Source of the DNA: Clostridium thermosuccinogenes
Lineage (GTDB): Bacteria > Bacillota > Clostridia > Acetivibrionales > DSM-5807
NCBI RefSeq assembly: GCF_002896855.1
Contig: NZ_CP021850.1
Coordinates: forward strand, 4,551,665 to 4,615,664
Direction of reading: 5' to 3'
DNA: 64,000 bases
How positions within the stretch are numbered: position 1 is the first letter of the stretch; the number at the start of each line of letters is the position of its first letter. The position numbers were made by a program, and so were the translations under genes. Below are positions 33,101 through 41,660 of this stretch, one piece after another. Below the pieces are notes generated by a model. The model was not told the DNA's origin. It searched no databases and saw only the letters and a list, made by a program, of their open reading frames with translations.

Positions 33101-33263
33101 CCTGACAGGGGTGAGTCAGGAGAACGGTATACTTGAAAAGTCAGGAAGCAAGTTTTTAGCTAACATAACTGTACCATCGGATTTTGAGCCAGGTAATAAT
33201 GTGCTCCGTCTGTGGTTTCCTGAAAAAGTAATTATTGGAGATATAAAAATTTACAGAGATTAA
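30141..33263 (+). CDS. Large O-antigen ligase/polymerase-like membrane protein with TPR and carbohydrate-binding-like domains
   Basis: The 1,040-residue protein has a basic N-terminus and then many membrane spans (about 35-370). An outside loop (about 372-500) is beta-rich (KPGHQYKLTFNVEA). The Wzy_C ligase signature STQAHNYFLQLGVETGIVGLL lies near residue 563, followed by more spans. A region near 713-866 shows TPR character (HANIGSLYLAIGNIEKGLEHFDFATKL). The C-terminal domain (about 912-1040) resembles a jelly-roll carbohydrate-binding module. Wzy_C proteins polymerise or transfer lipid-linked glycans. Between two S-layer genes and beside wzz, it may build or attach a surface glycan. The ATG at 30141 has AGGAG 12 bases before. 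Confidence 0.75.
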   Translation: MSQRKRESKSNNIKNKNAFSKAYGKIDRISIAAKLKTIIILCLSLILFYPPFLRGLFFDTEQLFTEIFVLSVYLLFWIYKYLLKNRRILTTPIDYAALGFVFVYFLSLFPAIDKYLAISEWLKYCMYFAIFHMVSEIAITYRSKAVLLWTMAATACSVSIIGLDALAGGKFVGVLNSLSSKIGLTQALGLKEMFFMLTAGNRISSTFQYPNALASYNMAVFFITVGLIITSRHFWTRAIGGCAGFVLFVTFFLTSSRGAYLMFPVAGLIFIMTLPKGDRLKGLFYSIIYSLIGAALSFKLLEVVAIGKGNYYSFWKYILLGVLVSSVLTIGMYYIVKFLEKLSWKVYAVLVSILIITAVSGLIYALNTTLPVELSNMDAGSNNLKSVRRSVVLKPGHQYKLTFNVEASMKDEKPYAYYVNVQSLSVNDILFDRATYLGSLSGQATNGINSEEISFKVPEDSKIIRLNFINYHQDTKAVFSDAVIQDASSGKIVKKVPLKYKYIPESLASRLDDIWATKSGIQRLVYYKDGWEIIKDRPILGAGGGAWSLLYFMYQSYLYFSTQAHNYFLQLGVETGIVGLLALLVLILSIVFMYTLELKYTGENTGDKVLQSAAFTSICALFMHSFIDFDFSLAAVFMLAWALLGIYNSRYINTDSSKTKLDSLKNKLYRGLVTLAEKLENIKKVSFSPVIGTILTALILLLPVLFLTAKGYAKDSIIARYENDQVTALKSIKSASLLNPFNVEYKIEWANVIINKGNVTQKELKEAYKLLTEAEKKSKFDVRSHANIGSLYLAIGNIEKGLEHFDFATKLKPLDPSVWETRIDAYSSVINYFINNDALENAYKYMNGVQKILVEAKEANNKNLDPFIFSDLNIFEKIEEYKHISATMDYKQDSNINGSVINSVIDRFIFINYPELDINSDGLPDQWVIGDPTATKVYIEDGMMVVDSTKNGYGYITSRKLNLEAEKSYTIVVEITNPETIEKIEYNLTGVSQENGILEKSGSKFLANITVPSDFEPGNNVLRLWFPEKVIIGDIKIYRD

Positions 33264-33636
33264 GATTGCTATGCACCGAGATGTAGTGGCATATTAGGCA
33301 TAGGAGGGACTACCTTTATAATTATTACTGCAGGAGCAGGAAGATCCGGGAGTTGGTGAGGCCATGAATGTTATTTTATGATAGAAAAATCTATTTGGCT
33401 TGCCATAACATCTTTACTGAATTATAATAATACATGGCAATAATAGGGGAAATTTTTGCAGCTTTTAGCAAGTAAAATCTTTGAATCTTGAGTATTTAAA
33501 TATAAACTGAAAGGTACCTAGTTTATTAATTAATGGGTGGTTTCCCCAGATTTGAGAGCCTTGAGATTTACCTTAGTTATTAACCTAGCAGCTCTCAATT
33601 ATTAGTCTTGCCAAATTCATAATGGAGGTTTATACA
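33264..33636. other. Intergenic region with a stem-loop ahead of wzz-like gene
   Basis: No gene is visible. TTGAGAGC (33552-33559) and GCTCTCAA (33591-33598) form an 8-bp stem with a 31-base loop about 40 bases before the wzz-like start. The rest is AT-rich sequence without recognisable features. Confidence 0.35.
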
Positions 33637-34614
33637 ATGGAAGAAATCAGCCTTAGAGAACTGATTGAGATACTTTTGAAGAAAAAATGGATAATAGTAA
33701 TAACTACAGTTGCATGTATGCTTGCCGGTGCAGTACTTAGCTTTTTTGTCTTAGATCCCGTTTATGAAGCAAAGTCAACTTTTATGGTTACACCCATAAG
33801 TTTGGCATCGGGAATTAATCCAAACTCAACGATAATTTTCAGTGGTGATGTGGAAAGCTTGGATTCAACAAAAGAGCTGGAAAACAAGATGCTCGGGTCG
33901 GTTTTAAGACAGGTAAGATATCCGCAAATCAGCATCAGTAAAATGGTCGCTTATATGAAAAGCACCGACTACATAACAAAGGTTTTAAAAGAGTTTGATG
34001 TTGATTTGGAAAAATATGATTATACGGAGAATATTAGTATATCAGGTAATGATCAAACAAATATTATTTCTGTTTCTGTTAAGTACAATGATGCAGATAC
34101 TGCTATAGGTATAAAGGATGCTCTCATTGCTTATTTACCTGAATGCGTTATTGATGAAGTAAATAAACAGCTAAATGTTTCAGAGGATTTCCTTAATCAG
34201 GGGATTGACAGAGAAATTCAAAAAATGTATTCATTGAAGGAAAGCCTCAATGGCTTTGGCGTTGAGCTGGGAGAAAAGGATAAGCTGCCTGTGGGTAAGC
34301 AGGAGGAATATCAAAGAATATATAATGATTACCTTTTGTCCACTCAGACTTTGGACGCGTACCAGACTGTTAAAAAGGAATTTGATAATATAAAAGAAAC
34401 GGATATAAATGAAATGCTCAATCTCCAGGTTCTCACCAGGGATCGTATGCCTCTTGAGCCTGTATCACCAAGAAAGATGATGAATACAGCTATAGCAGCC
34501 ATACTTGGCCTCATGATAAGTGTGTTTTTTGTTCTGTTTATGGAATACTGGAAGGAAAGTGGTTTGCAGGTTAAAAACGCGAAAAGTTGCGATAACACAT
34601 CCGGTGTGCAATGA
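33637..34614 (+). CDS. Wzz/capsular polysaccharide co-polymerase-like protein
   Basis: The 325-residue protein has the Wzz layout. A short cytosolic start (ISLRELIEILLKKKWIIV) leads into a first membrane span (about 18-40). A mostly helical outside domain follows, then PRKMMNTAIAAILGLMISVFFVLFMEYW forms the second span with the proline-rich lead (PLEPVSPRK). Such proteins set glycan chain length with a Wzy polymerase. No tyrosine kinase partner is fused or adjacent. The ATG at 33637 has GGAGG eight bases ahead; an upstream ATG at 33622 overlaps that site. Its likely partner is the Wzy_C protein just upstream. Confidence 0.85.
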   Translation: MEEISLRELIEILLKKKWIIVITTVACMLAGAVLSFFVLDPVYEAKSTFMVTPISLASGINPNSTIIFSGDVESLDSTKELENKMLGSVLRQVRYPQISISKMVAYMKSTDYITKVLKEFDVDLEKYDYTENISISGNDQTNIISVSVKYNDADTAIGIKDALIAYLPECVIDEVNKQLNVSEDFLNQGIDREIQKMYSLKESLNGFGVELGEKDKLPVGKQEEYQRIYNDYLLSTQTLDAYQTVKKEFDNIKETDINEMLNLQVLTRDRMPLEPVSPRKMMNTAIAAILGLMISVFFVLFMEYWKESGLQVKNAKSCDNTSGVQ

Positions 34615-34771
34615 AGTACATATTAGTAGTGTACAGCAGTTATAATACCGAAGCAACCTATAGATAAAGATAATCATTGAGTTTTGGGTAATTGGATAAT
34701 AATAATATAGACACATAATACGAATGCGTATCAAGAAAACAAGCTATACAAAATTAGTTTAAATTTACCAG

Positions 34772-34811
34772 AAAGATATAGTAAGATTACAATCTTATTA
34801 TATCTTTTTTT
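34772..34811 (+). terminator. Intrinsic terminator after wzz-like gene
   Basis: A 17-bp stem (34772-34788 with 34791-34807, one G-U) with a minimal loop is followed by seven T. It isolates the glycan genes from the second S-layer gene. Confidence 0.85.
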
Positions 34812-34899
34812 ATGCTCTGGTAGTTACTACCGATTTGTTATATAATTTTATCAGTTGGTAATGTTTACTGATATCAAAAGATAAAGAGGGGTGTGAAAA

Positions 34900-37800
34900 T
34901 TGAGAGGTACTAAGAAATTGCTGGCAGTTTTCCTTACGATTGCCGTTTTGGTTTCATCCATAACGCCTGTGCTGGCTGAAGGAACAATAAGCAAAGAGGC
35001 GCAAATCTGCTATGACCTTGGAATCCTTAAAGGTGACGAGGGTGGTTTTAATGCTAAATATCTTGCAAAGGCTACAACTAAAATTCAGGCAGCTATTGTA
35101 ATGTTAAAATTGCTGGGCAGGTATGAAACTGCTGAAAACTATGATTATGGAATAAGCAATTTTAAGGATGCCGAAAAGCTGACATGGAAGGGTGGCATTA
35201 ATATCCTATCCTACCTTAAAGACAACCCTGACCTGGGGTGGCAGGGAAATCCTGACGGAACTTTCGGAATAGAAGATATGGCAACTCCTCAAATGCTGTA
35301 TAAAGTTTTGCTGGAAGTATTGGGATATAAATATGATCCCACAGGGGAAGGCGATTTTACGTGGTCAGAAACCATCGAATTTGCCAAATCTGTTGGTATG
35401 GGGCGCATTGCAGGGTGGCTCAGGGTGACCAATGACGATTTGGCTTCATGTATAGTTGAAGCGTTATACACTCCTGTTTGCGGAGGCAATGAAAGTGAGA
35501 CTCTGCTTGCAAAGCTTGTGGAAAGCAATGCGGACTTTGCGGCAAGAGCCCAGGCTGCCGGCCTTTGGAAAAACGATCCTGTTCGAACGGTGAAGCAGCC
35601 TGATCCTGTGGAAGTGGAGTATGGAGGAACTCCGGCACTCCCTTCAAAGGTGACCGTTGTATACGAAAGCGGCAAGGAAGAAGAACGGAATGTCATTTGG
35701 GATTATGTTGATACAACCATAGAAGGATCGCGCACCGTAGTGGGGTATATTGATGGTTTAGGTATAAATACAACTATTTTGGTAAATGTTGTGCCAAGGG
35801 TTCTGGATTTCACCGTCGGCACTTCAAACCTCAAGGAGATTACAGTAAACTTTAATAAAGCTGTTGACAGCATTAGAGCTTTAAATAAAAGCAACTATAT
35901 CGTGAAGGCAAAGGGCAGGGAGATGAAGATTGCGGGTATAACCCTGTCAAGTGATGGAAAAACGGTTTATTTACTGCTGGATGCGTGCATTGAACAGCAG
36001 GATAGTGTGGATGTAACAGTCAAGTCCGGTTTAGGTCTGGAAAACGATGTGACTAAAACAATAGGCAGCGTGGTCGATCTTACACCGCCTGCTATAGAAA
36101 AGGTAGAAGCTATAGGCAATAAGCTTATAAGAATAACCTTCAACGAACCGGTAATAAACGCTGGGAATATTGCCAATTACACCCTGGATAATGAGGCTTT
36201 CTCGAGTTACATGGGAGGAAGTGTTACTGAAAAGGGAAGAGTGGTGGATATTCTTGTTTATTCAAGGTTAAAAACAGGAGTCTATAGCTTAAAAGCCAGC
36301 GCAAATATTGTGGACTACGCCGGAAACAAGCTTGTGCCGGAAGCCCATGAATTTGAAGTTATAAAGGATACAACACCGCCTACGGTGGAACTGGTCAGCG
36401 CTACACAGACCGAACTGGTGGTTAGGTTTAGCGAGCCTGTAGAGAATATATATAGTAACAAGATATCAACTGCAAGCAAGTCTACGGTTGTATCTGTGAC
36501 TCCTTCAGACGACCTCAGGACTTACAAAATTATGTTCAGTCCTTCATTTCCGCTGCCGGCTGGTGGCACTGAGGTGACTTTTACCGATGTCACAGATTAC
36601 AGCTATGTAAAAGCTACCCTCAAGTTGAAAGTAACACCTAAAATAGATACTGAACCACCGGAATTTCTTGGATATACAGTTGAAAATCAAAACCGCATTA
36701 TAATTCAGTATTCCGAACCGGTGACTCCTGTAGGCACATATACTTTAAAGAATGCAAAGGGAGAGATTGTCGCTCTGGAGACTCCCAGCTGGTACATGGC
36801 TGATGGTTTCGACCAGACCAGAATAGTGCTTCAGTGTTCCGGAAACACATCATTAGAAGCAGGTGCCTATACTCTGCAAATTGATAATGTATCGGATTAT
36901 ACCCCTCTGGGGAATAAGCTTACGCAGAAGATAGTGAGCATAGTTGTGGAAGATCAGACAGCTCCGAAGGTGGTGGATGTAAAGATCAGCGGACAAAAGC
37001 TTTTTGTAAGCTTCAATGAAAAACTAAATGAAGCTACGGCTATTACCAGAACCAATTACAGATATATAGAGAATATTGGCTCAGTAATGCTTCCTGCAGG
37101 AACAACGGTTTCGCTGCTTTCCGATGGGCAAACCGTGCAGATTACGTTTCCTGACAGTTTTAAAATGTCAACAATAAAAGCTCTGCAGGTGGAGAACGTC
37201 ACGGATTTGGCAGGGAATGCCATAGATGTTACGGTTAAAACTGCACCTTTTGGAACTGTTGATACTGCGCCAAAAATATTGTCGGTTCAGGTTACTGATA
37301 AAAACGCCATTACTTTGACGCTGAACAGTCCGGTAAATCCTGAAAGCTTGAACATATCAGATTTTAATATTACGGCAGGGGACATAAAGCTGGAAATTAT
37401 AAATGCAGAATGCAGGCAAGACGGAATGAAAATCGTGCTTTATGTGAGCGGTGAAATGAGTACGGATGGGCTGTATCAGGGATATCCCCTCCTCTTTAGA
37501 ACTGTGGTTTCACCCCTTACCTCCAATATATATGGACAGAACCTGCAGTGGACTGTAACTGGGGTCAGCGATGGCTTTGCTCCACGAATAACCGGTGTCA
37601 AGGCAACATTGGTAGGAGGTAATACCGATGTGGTGCTGACCTTGAGTGAGAACATAAAAACCACTAATGGAACCGGTAAACCTTTAGTCTCAGGTGCGAG
37701 TGAGTTGGGTCAGTTCATAGTTCTTGTTGACGGTGTAAAAACTCCTGTCATTGCATCGAGATATGATGATGGAACTACCTCACAACCGGCCAGAATAACC

Positions 37801-37920
37801 CTTACGATAGCCGGTGATCAGACGAGCAGGGAGATTGATGTGAAATTTTTTGCAGATTCTACGAATAAATTGACGGATTTTGCCCAGCCTAATCCAAACT
37901 CACTGCAGAACAGATATTAA
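34900..37920 (+). CDS. Second S-layer-type surface protein with SLH-like repeats and SbsA-type Ig-like domains
   Basis: The 1,006-residue protein is a paralogue of the gene at 26962. It has a signal peptide (cleavage near SITPVLA, residue 26) and the same three SLH-like repeats, for example TTKIQAAIVMLKLLG, GWQGNPDGTFGIEDMATPQ and VEALYTPVCGG. A bacterial Ig-like domain (VEYGGTPALPSKVTVVYESG) follows. Then come several repeated modules of the type TPPTVELVSATQTELVVRFSE, the SbsA Ig-like pattern. The start is TTG at 34900 with AGAGGGGTG upstream. Unlike its paralogue it lacks the structured leader, so it is likely made at a lower level or under other conditions. Confidence 0.85.
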   Translation: MRGTKKLLAVFLTIAVLVSSITPVLAEGTISKEAQICYDLGILKGDEGGFNAKYLAKATTKIQAAIVMLKLLGRYETAENYDYGISNFKDAEKLTWKGGINILSYLKDNPDLGWQGNPDGTFGIEDMATPQMLYKVLLEVLGYKYDPTGEGDFTWSETIEFAKSVGMGRIAGWLRVTNDDLASCIVEALYTPVCGGNESETLLAKLVESNADFAARAQAAGLWKNDPVRTVKQPDPVEVEYGGTPALPSKVTVVYESGKEEERNVIWDYVDTTIEGSRTVVGYIDGLGINTTILVNVVPRVLDFTVGTSNLKEITVNFNKAVDSIRALNKSNYIVKAKGREMKIAGITLSSDGKTVYLLLDACIEQQDSVDVTVKSGLGLENDVTKTIGSVVDLTPPAIEKVEAIGNKLIRITFNEPVINAGNIANYTLDNEAFSSYMGGSVTEKGRVVDILVYSRLKTGVYSLKASANIVDYAGNKLVPEAHEFEVIKDTTPPTVELVSATQTELVVRFSEPVENIYSNKISTASKSTVVSVTPSDDLRTYKIMFSPSFPLPAGGTEVTFTDVTDYSYVKATLKLKVTPKIDTEPPEFLGYTVENQNRIIIQYSEPVTPVGTYTLKNAKGEIVALETPSWYMADGFDQTRIVLQCSGNTSLEAGAYTLQIDNVSDYTPLGNKLTQKIVSIVVEDQTAPKVVDVKISGQKLFVSFNEKLNEATAITRTNYRYIENIGSVMLPAGTTVSLLSDGQTVQITFPDSFKMSTIKALQVENVTDLAGNAIDVTVKTAPFGTVDTAPKILSVQVTDKNAITLTLNSPVNPESLNISDFNITAGDIKLEIINAECRQDGMKIVLYVSGEMSTDGLYQGYPLLFRTVVSPLTSNIYGQNLQWTVTGVSDGFAPRITGVKATLVGGNTDVVLTLSENIKTTNGTGKPLVSGASELGQFIVLVDGVKTPVIASRYDDGTTSQPARITLTIAGDQTSREIDVKFFADSTNKLTDFAQPNPNSLQNRY

Positions 37921-37933
37921 ACATATAAAAGCA

Positions 37934-37972
37934 AGGTTGCATCTTTGCAAAGGATTGCAGCCTTCTTTTTTT
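37934..37972 (+). terminator. Intrinsic terminator after second S-layer gene
   Basis: AAGGTTGCA pairs with TGCAGCCTT (one G-U), followed by CTTTTTTT at about 37965-37972. Confidence 0.75.
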
Positions 37973-38075
37973 ATATATTATATTATATTATATTATAAGC
38001 CAGGTAGCCTTGTGCCTTTTGTTATGCATTATTGAGCGCTTATAAGCATTAGGCTGTGCCTGGCGGAGACAGCTT

Positions 38076-38252
38076 CTATTTTCGACTTGGAGTTTGATTT
38101 ATAGGCTTTAAATATTGAACAATCGCTCGATCAAGCTTGCGGCTGTATTCTTGAACTCTTTCATCCATAAAGTTGTAATCACTTTCTTCCAGCAGTACAT
38201 TAAGTTTGACATGCATTTTTGCGATTAAGTTACCTACTTGTTTTTTAGACAT
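38076..38252 (-). CDS. Spo0E-family aspartyl-phosphate phosphatase-like protein
   Basis: A 58-residue frame reads leftward from ATG 38252, with GGGAGG nine bases upstream. It begins MSKKQVGNLIAKMHVKLN and contains YSRKLDRAIVQYLK. The S-x-x-L-D-x-x-I-x-x-Y pattern is the signature of Spo0E-like proteins, small helical hairpins that dephosphorylate the sporulation regulator Spo0A. The length is right for the short clostridial members. It faces away from the adjacent WalRK-type genes. The target phosphoprotein is inferred from the family; no spo0A lies in the window. Confidence 0.75.
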   Translation of the reverse strand: MSKKQVGNLIAKMHVKLNVLLEESDYNFMDERVQEYSRKLDRAIVQYLKPINQTPSRK

Positions 38253-38500
38253 GCTTAATACCTCCCATTTCAGATGTGATCGGATAGAGATTAAGCTTTT
38301 ATCCTTTGTAAACCTATTATGTTACAGTTATTATAACACAGAACTTATAAAAATTAAATTATTTTGTAGATATTTACATAGTTTTGGCATATAATGCAAA
38401 CTGCATATTGGTTGTTCAAATTACGAATATTAGTGTATAATTAAAATGCGATTACTATTTAATATGGATAGTTCCCATTTAGTTGCAAGGAGTGTATTTT

Positions 38501-39196
38501 GTGGGCAAGAAAATTCTTATTGTTGATGATGAGAAAAATATTGTAGACATTCTGAAGTTTAATCTGAAAAGAGAAGGATTTGATATAGTTGAAGCCTATG
38601 ATGGAGAACAGGCTTTGAATATGGTTATCACAGAAAAACCGGATTTGATTTTGCTGGATGTAATGCTTCCTAAAATGGATGGTTTTACGGTATGCAGGAA
38701 GATCAGAGAGTCCTTTTCCACACCGGTGTTGATGCTTACGGCAAAAGAAGAGGAAGTTGATAAGGTGTTGGGCCTTGAGCTCGGTGCTGATGACTATATA
38801 ACAAAACCTTTCAGCGTAAGAGAACTCATGGCCAGGGTAAAGGCAAACTTACGCAGGGTGACGACCGACGAGCAGGTAAAAACAGCGGGAAATGTTATCA
38901 AATGCGGGGACCTCGTCATCGATATGGACCGTTATGTTGTAGAACGGGATGGAAAGGTTATTGAACTTACCTTAAGGGAATTTGAGCTTGTGAGATTTCT
39001 CGCTTTACAGCAAGATCAGGTGTTTACAAGAGAAAGCCTTCTTGAAAAGGTCTGGGGTTATGAATATTACGGCGATGTTAGAACGGTAGATGTCACTATA
39101 CGGAGGCTTAGGGAAAAAATTGAGAAGAACCCCAGCAATCCGGAATACATAATGACAAGAAGAGGAGTAGGCTATTATTTCAACAAAATAAGCTAA
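38501..39196 (+). CDS. walR: WalR (YycF)-type response regulator
   Basis: The 231-residue protein has a receiver domain ([17 protein letters not shown], phosphoacceptor Asp53 in [11 protein letters not shown], and switch residues LTAKEEE and KPF). An OmpR/PhoB winged helix (about 130-231) includes [13 protein letters not shown] and RGVGYYF. The start is GTG at 38501 with AAGGAG eight bases ahead. The kinase gene starts 23 bases on, and yycH, yycI and yycJ homologues follow. This is the context of WalR, the essential regulator of cell-wall hydrolases in Firmicutes. Sequence alone would also allow a PhoB name; context favours WalR. Confidence 0.87.
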   Translation: MGKKILIVDDEKNIVDILKFNLKREGFDIVEAYDGEQALNMVITEKPDLILLDVMLPKMDGFTVCRKIRESFSTPVLMLTAKEEEVDKVLGLELGADDYITKPFSVRELMARVKANLRRVTTDEQVKTAGNVIKCGDLVIDMDRYVVERDGKVIELTLREFELVRFLALQQDQVFTRESLLEKVWGYEYYGDVRTVDVTIRRLREKIEKNPSNPEYIMTRRGVGYYFNKIS

Positions 39197-39219
39197 AATT
39201 GGAAGCGGTAGAGGTATTT

Positions 39220-40989
39220 ATGCGTTTTTTTAAAAGCCTGCAGTGGAGGCTTGTGTTTATTTTCATAGCAATGGATATTTGCGTTATCATACCTATAAGC
39301 CTCCTGCTAAAATTCCAGGTAGAAACAAGTTATTATGAGGCGTTCAAAGAGGATATAGAAAGGGGTAGCCAGGCGTGGAACATCAAGCCTGGCAGCAGCC
39401 TTCATGACATTATGTATGACCTCAGCCTTGAGGGAAACAAAAATGTCTATCTTTTTAACATATACAGCAAAAACAAAACCTACACTATTTATGATAAGTC
39501 AACAAACACCATGATGTCCACAGATAAAAGATTTGAAATGAATCAGGACAAGTTTGAGCTGGAGGTATTGAATTCGTCCAACTTTGTATCGGCATTGGCC
39601 GGGAACCCTGGGAACAGAAGAAATATGATGCGCTCCGATGGTGAAGCTTTTTTTGATTATGCTTTATTAAAGGGAGATTTTATAATATATTTCAGGTATT
39701 ACAGTGATGATTGGGCGGGAATTATTGAAGAATTCAACAATATCATATTAAATGTTGCGTTTATAGCGGTTATTGCCTCTTTGATCATTGGATATATCCT
39801 TTCAAAAACAATAACAATACCCATTGCGGACATAATGCAAAAGGCCAGGGCGATAGCCGAAGGAGAATTTGGCAGGGTTCTTGAGGTGAGATCCGATGAT
39901 GAGATAGGCGATTTAACCAAAACCTTCAATTATATGTCCAGTGAACTTAAAAACACCCTTATAGAGATATCGAGCGAAAAAAGCAAGATTGAGACCATCT
40001 TAAAAAATATGACCGATGGAATTATCGCCTTTAATATAAAGGGGGAGATAATCCATATAAATCCGGCGGCAAAGGTTATACTGGGAGAAAACGAGCTAAG
40101 CATGAATTTTAATGAGTTTTCGGATAAGTACGGGTTAAATATTTCCCTCGAGGATATAATTTATCTGCAGATTTCAACAGCTGAGGAAAAAAGTGTATTT
40201 ATAAACGATAAGTATATAAGAATTTATTTTGCTACATTTACTGACGATAACAAAAAAGCTGAAGGAGTAATAGCGGTGCTTCAGGATGTCACGGAAATGC
40301 AGAAGCTGGACAATATGCGCAAGGAGTTTGTTGCAAATGTCTCCCATGAAATGAGAACTCCGCTGACATCCATTAAAAGCTATGCAGAGACGCTCCTTGA
40401 CGGTGCATATAAAGATAGTGAAACAGCTGTAAAATTTCTTACTGTAATAAACTCGGAAGCTGACAGGATGACCAGGCTGGTGAAAGACCTTTTGCAGCTT
40501 TCCAGGCTGGATAACCATCAGATGCAATGGAATATGCAGCAATTTTCCTTTACCGAGCTGGTCAGGAATTCCATTGTCAAGCTTCAGATAGAGGCAGAAA
40601 ATAAGAATCAAAAGATAGAAAGCTATATAATGGGTGATATTCCTGAGATAAAGGGCGATCGTGACAGGATTGAGCAGGTGGTATTGAACATACTTACCAA
40701 TGCTATTAAATATACTCCTGAAGGTGGAAAGATAACGGTATATGTAAGCAGGATATTTAATGATGTCACCCTTAAGGTTGCTGACACAGGAATAGGCATA
40801 CCCCGTAAGGATCTTTCCAGGATATTTGAAAGGTTTTACCGTGTGGATAAGGCACGATCCCGGGAGATGGGCGGAACAGGACTGGGACTTTCCATTGCCA
40901 AGGAAATTGTGGAGGCTCATGGGGGTACGATAACGGCAGAAAGTGAGCTGGGCAAGGGTACTGAAATAACGGTCAAGCTGCCGATATAG
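39220..40989 (+). CDS. walK: WalK (YycG)-type sensor histidine kinase
   Basis: The 589-residue kinase has a first membrane span (about 10-32), an outside sensor domain, a second span (about 175-197), HAMP (198-250) and PAS (about 262-365). A HisKA helix has phospho-His376 (NVSHEMRTPLTSIKSYAETL), and an ATPase domain has N, G1 and G2 boxes (LTNAIKYTPEGG, DTGIGIP, GTGLGLSI). That order matches WalK. The ATG at 39220 follows GAGG; a TTG seven codons earlier is less likely. It phosphorylates the adjacent regulator and is probably restrained by YycH and YycI encoded downstream. Confidence 0.88.
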   Translation: MRFFKSLQWRLVFIFIAMDICVIIPISLLLKFQVETSYYEAFKEDIERGSQAWNIKPGSSLHDIMYDLSLEGNKNVYLFNIYSKNKTYTIYDKSTNTMMSTDKRFEMNQDKFELEVLNSSNFVSALAGNPGNRRNMMRSDGEAFFDYALLKGDFIIYFRYYSDDWAGIIEEFNNIILNVAFIAVIASLIIGYILSKTITIPIADIMQKARAIAEGEFGRVLEVRSDDEIGDLTKTFNYMSSELKNTLIEISSEKSKIETILKNMTDGIIAFNIKGEIIHINPAAKVILGENELSMNFNEFSDKYGLNISLEDIIYLQISTAEEKSVFINDKYIRIYFATFTDDNKKAEGVIAVLQDVTEMQKLDNMRKEFVANVSHEMRTPLTSIKSYAETLLDGAYKDSETAVKFLTVINSEADRMTRLVKDLLQLSRLDNHQMQWNMQQFSFTELVRNSIVKLQIEAENKNQKIESYIMGDIPEIKGDRDRIEQVVLNILTNAIKYTPEGGKITVYVSRIFNDVTLKVADTGIGIPRKDLSRIFERFYRVDKARSREMGGTGLGLSIAKEIVEAHGGTITAESELGKGTEITVKLPI

Positions 40990-41140
40990 GCATTGCAGCC
41001 TATACATTTTAAGCGTTCAAAGGTGTAACTTATTCTTAAATGCTGTGTAATTGTTTTGTAATATAAATATTGTATAATTAAACCATGAAAATGGGCAAAA
41101 TATAGTAACATTTTTAAATCACTTTTGAGGTGTTTGGAGC

Positions 41141-41647
41141 ATGTTGAAGAAGCTATGGGGAGTTTTCGTCATTGTAATTGCTGTTTCACTTTTTTTTAAC
41201 ACAGTTGCTTACGGCGCAGATAAGGTAGACATTTATGATCCTGATACACCTGCTACTGAACAAACGGTTTTAACGATAACTAGGCCTGAAGGCAAGGAAA
41301 TACCGTATAGTAAATCTTATGAAATATGCGGCTATGCCAATAAGGAAAATGTAACTGTTCTGTTTCTTATCCTGAATGACAAAGATTCCAAGTATGTAGA
41401 ATTCAAGGATGTAAACGGGGAGAGCAAGTGGGAAAATATCGGAGTTTACTTTGCAAAAGAGGTTATTCTTAAAGAAGGGAAAAATTGCATAAGAATAGTA
41501 GCTTATTCTAAAAATAACCCCGATGAAATTCAGATAAGTGATTTGACCATCAAAGTTGTTAACAAAAAGAGTGTTGCGGATAAAATAAAAGAGATAAAAG
41601 ATGGTATCCTCAATACCATAAATCAGATGCTCTCACCTAACGATTGA
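41141..41647 (+). CDS. Exported protein of unknown function in the wal operon
   Basis: The 168-residue protein starts with a signal peptide (MLKKLWGVFVIVIAVSLFF, cleavage probably after VAYGA). The rest is beta-rich with an Ig/fibronectin-like rhythm (TITRPEGKEIPYSKSYEICG, LKEGKNCIRIVAYSKN) and ends in a short amphipathic helix. I recognise no named family, though the motif spacing recalls domains that carry cell-surface adhesion modules. It lies between walK and yycH, 13 bases before yycH, so it is probably co-expressed with them. It may be an extra outside modulator of WalK; that is conjecture. Confidence 0.75.
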   Translation: MLKKLWGVFVIVIAVSLFFNTVAYGADKVDIYDPDTPATEQTVLTITRPEGKEIPYSKSYEICGYANKENVTVLFLILNDKDSKYVEFKDVNGESKWENIGVYFAKEVILKEGKNCIRIVAYSKNNPDEIQISDLTIKVVNKKSVADKIKEIKDGILNTINQMLSPND

Positions 41648-41660
41648 TACGAGGTTAAAA

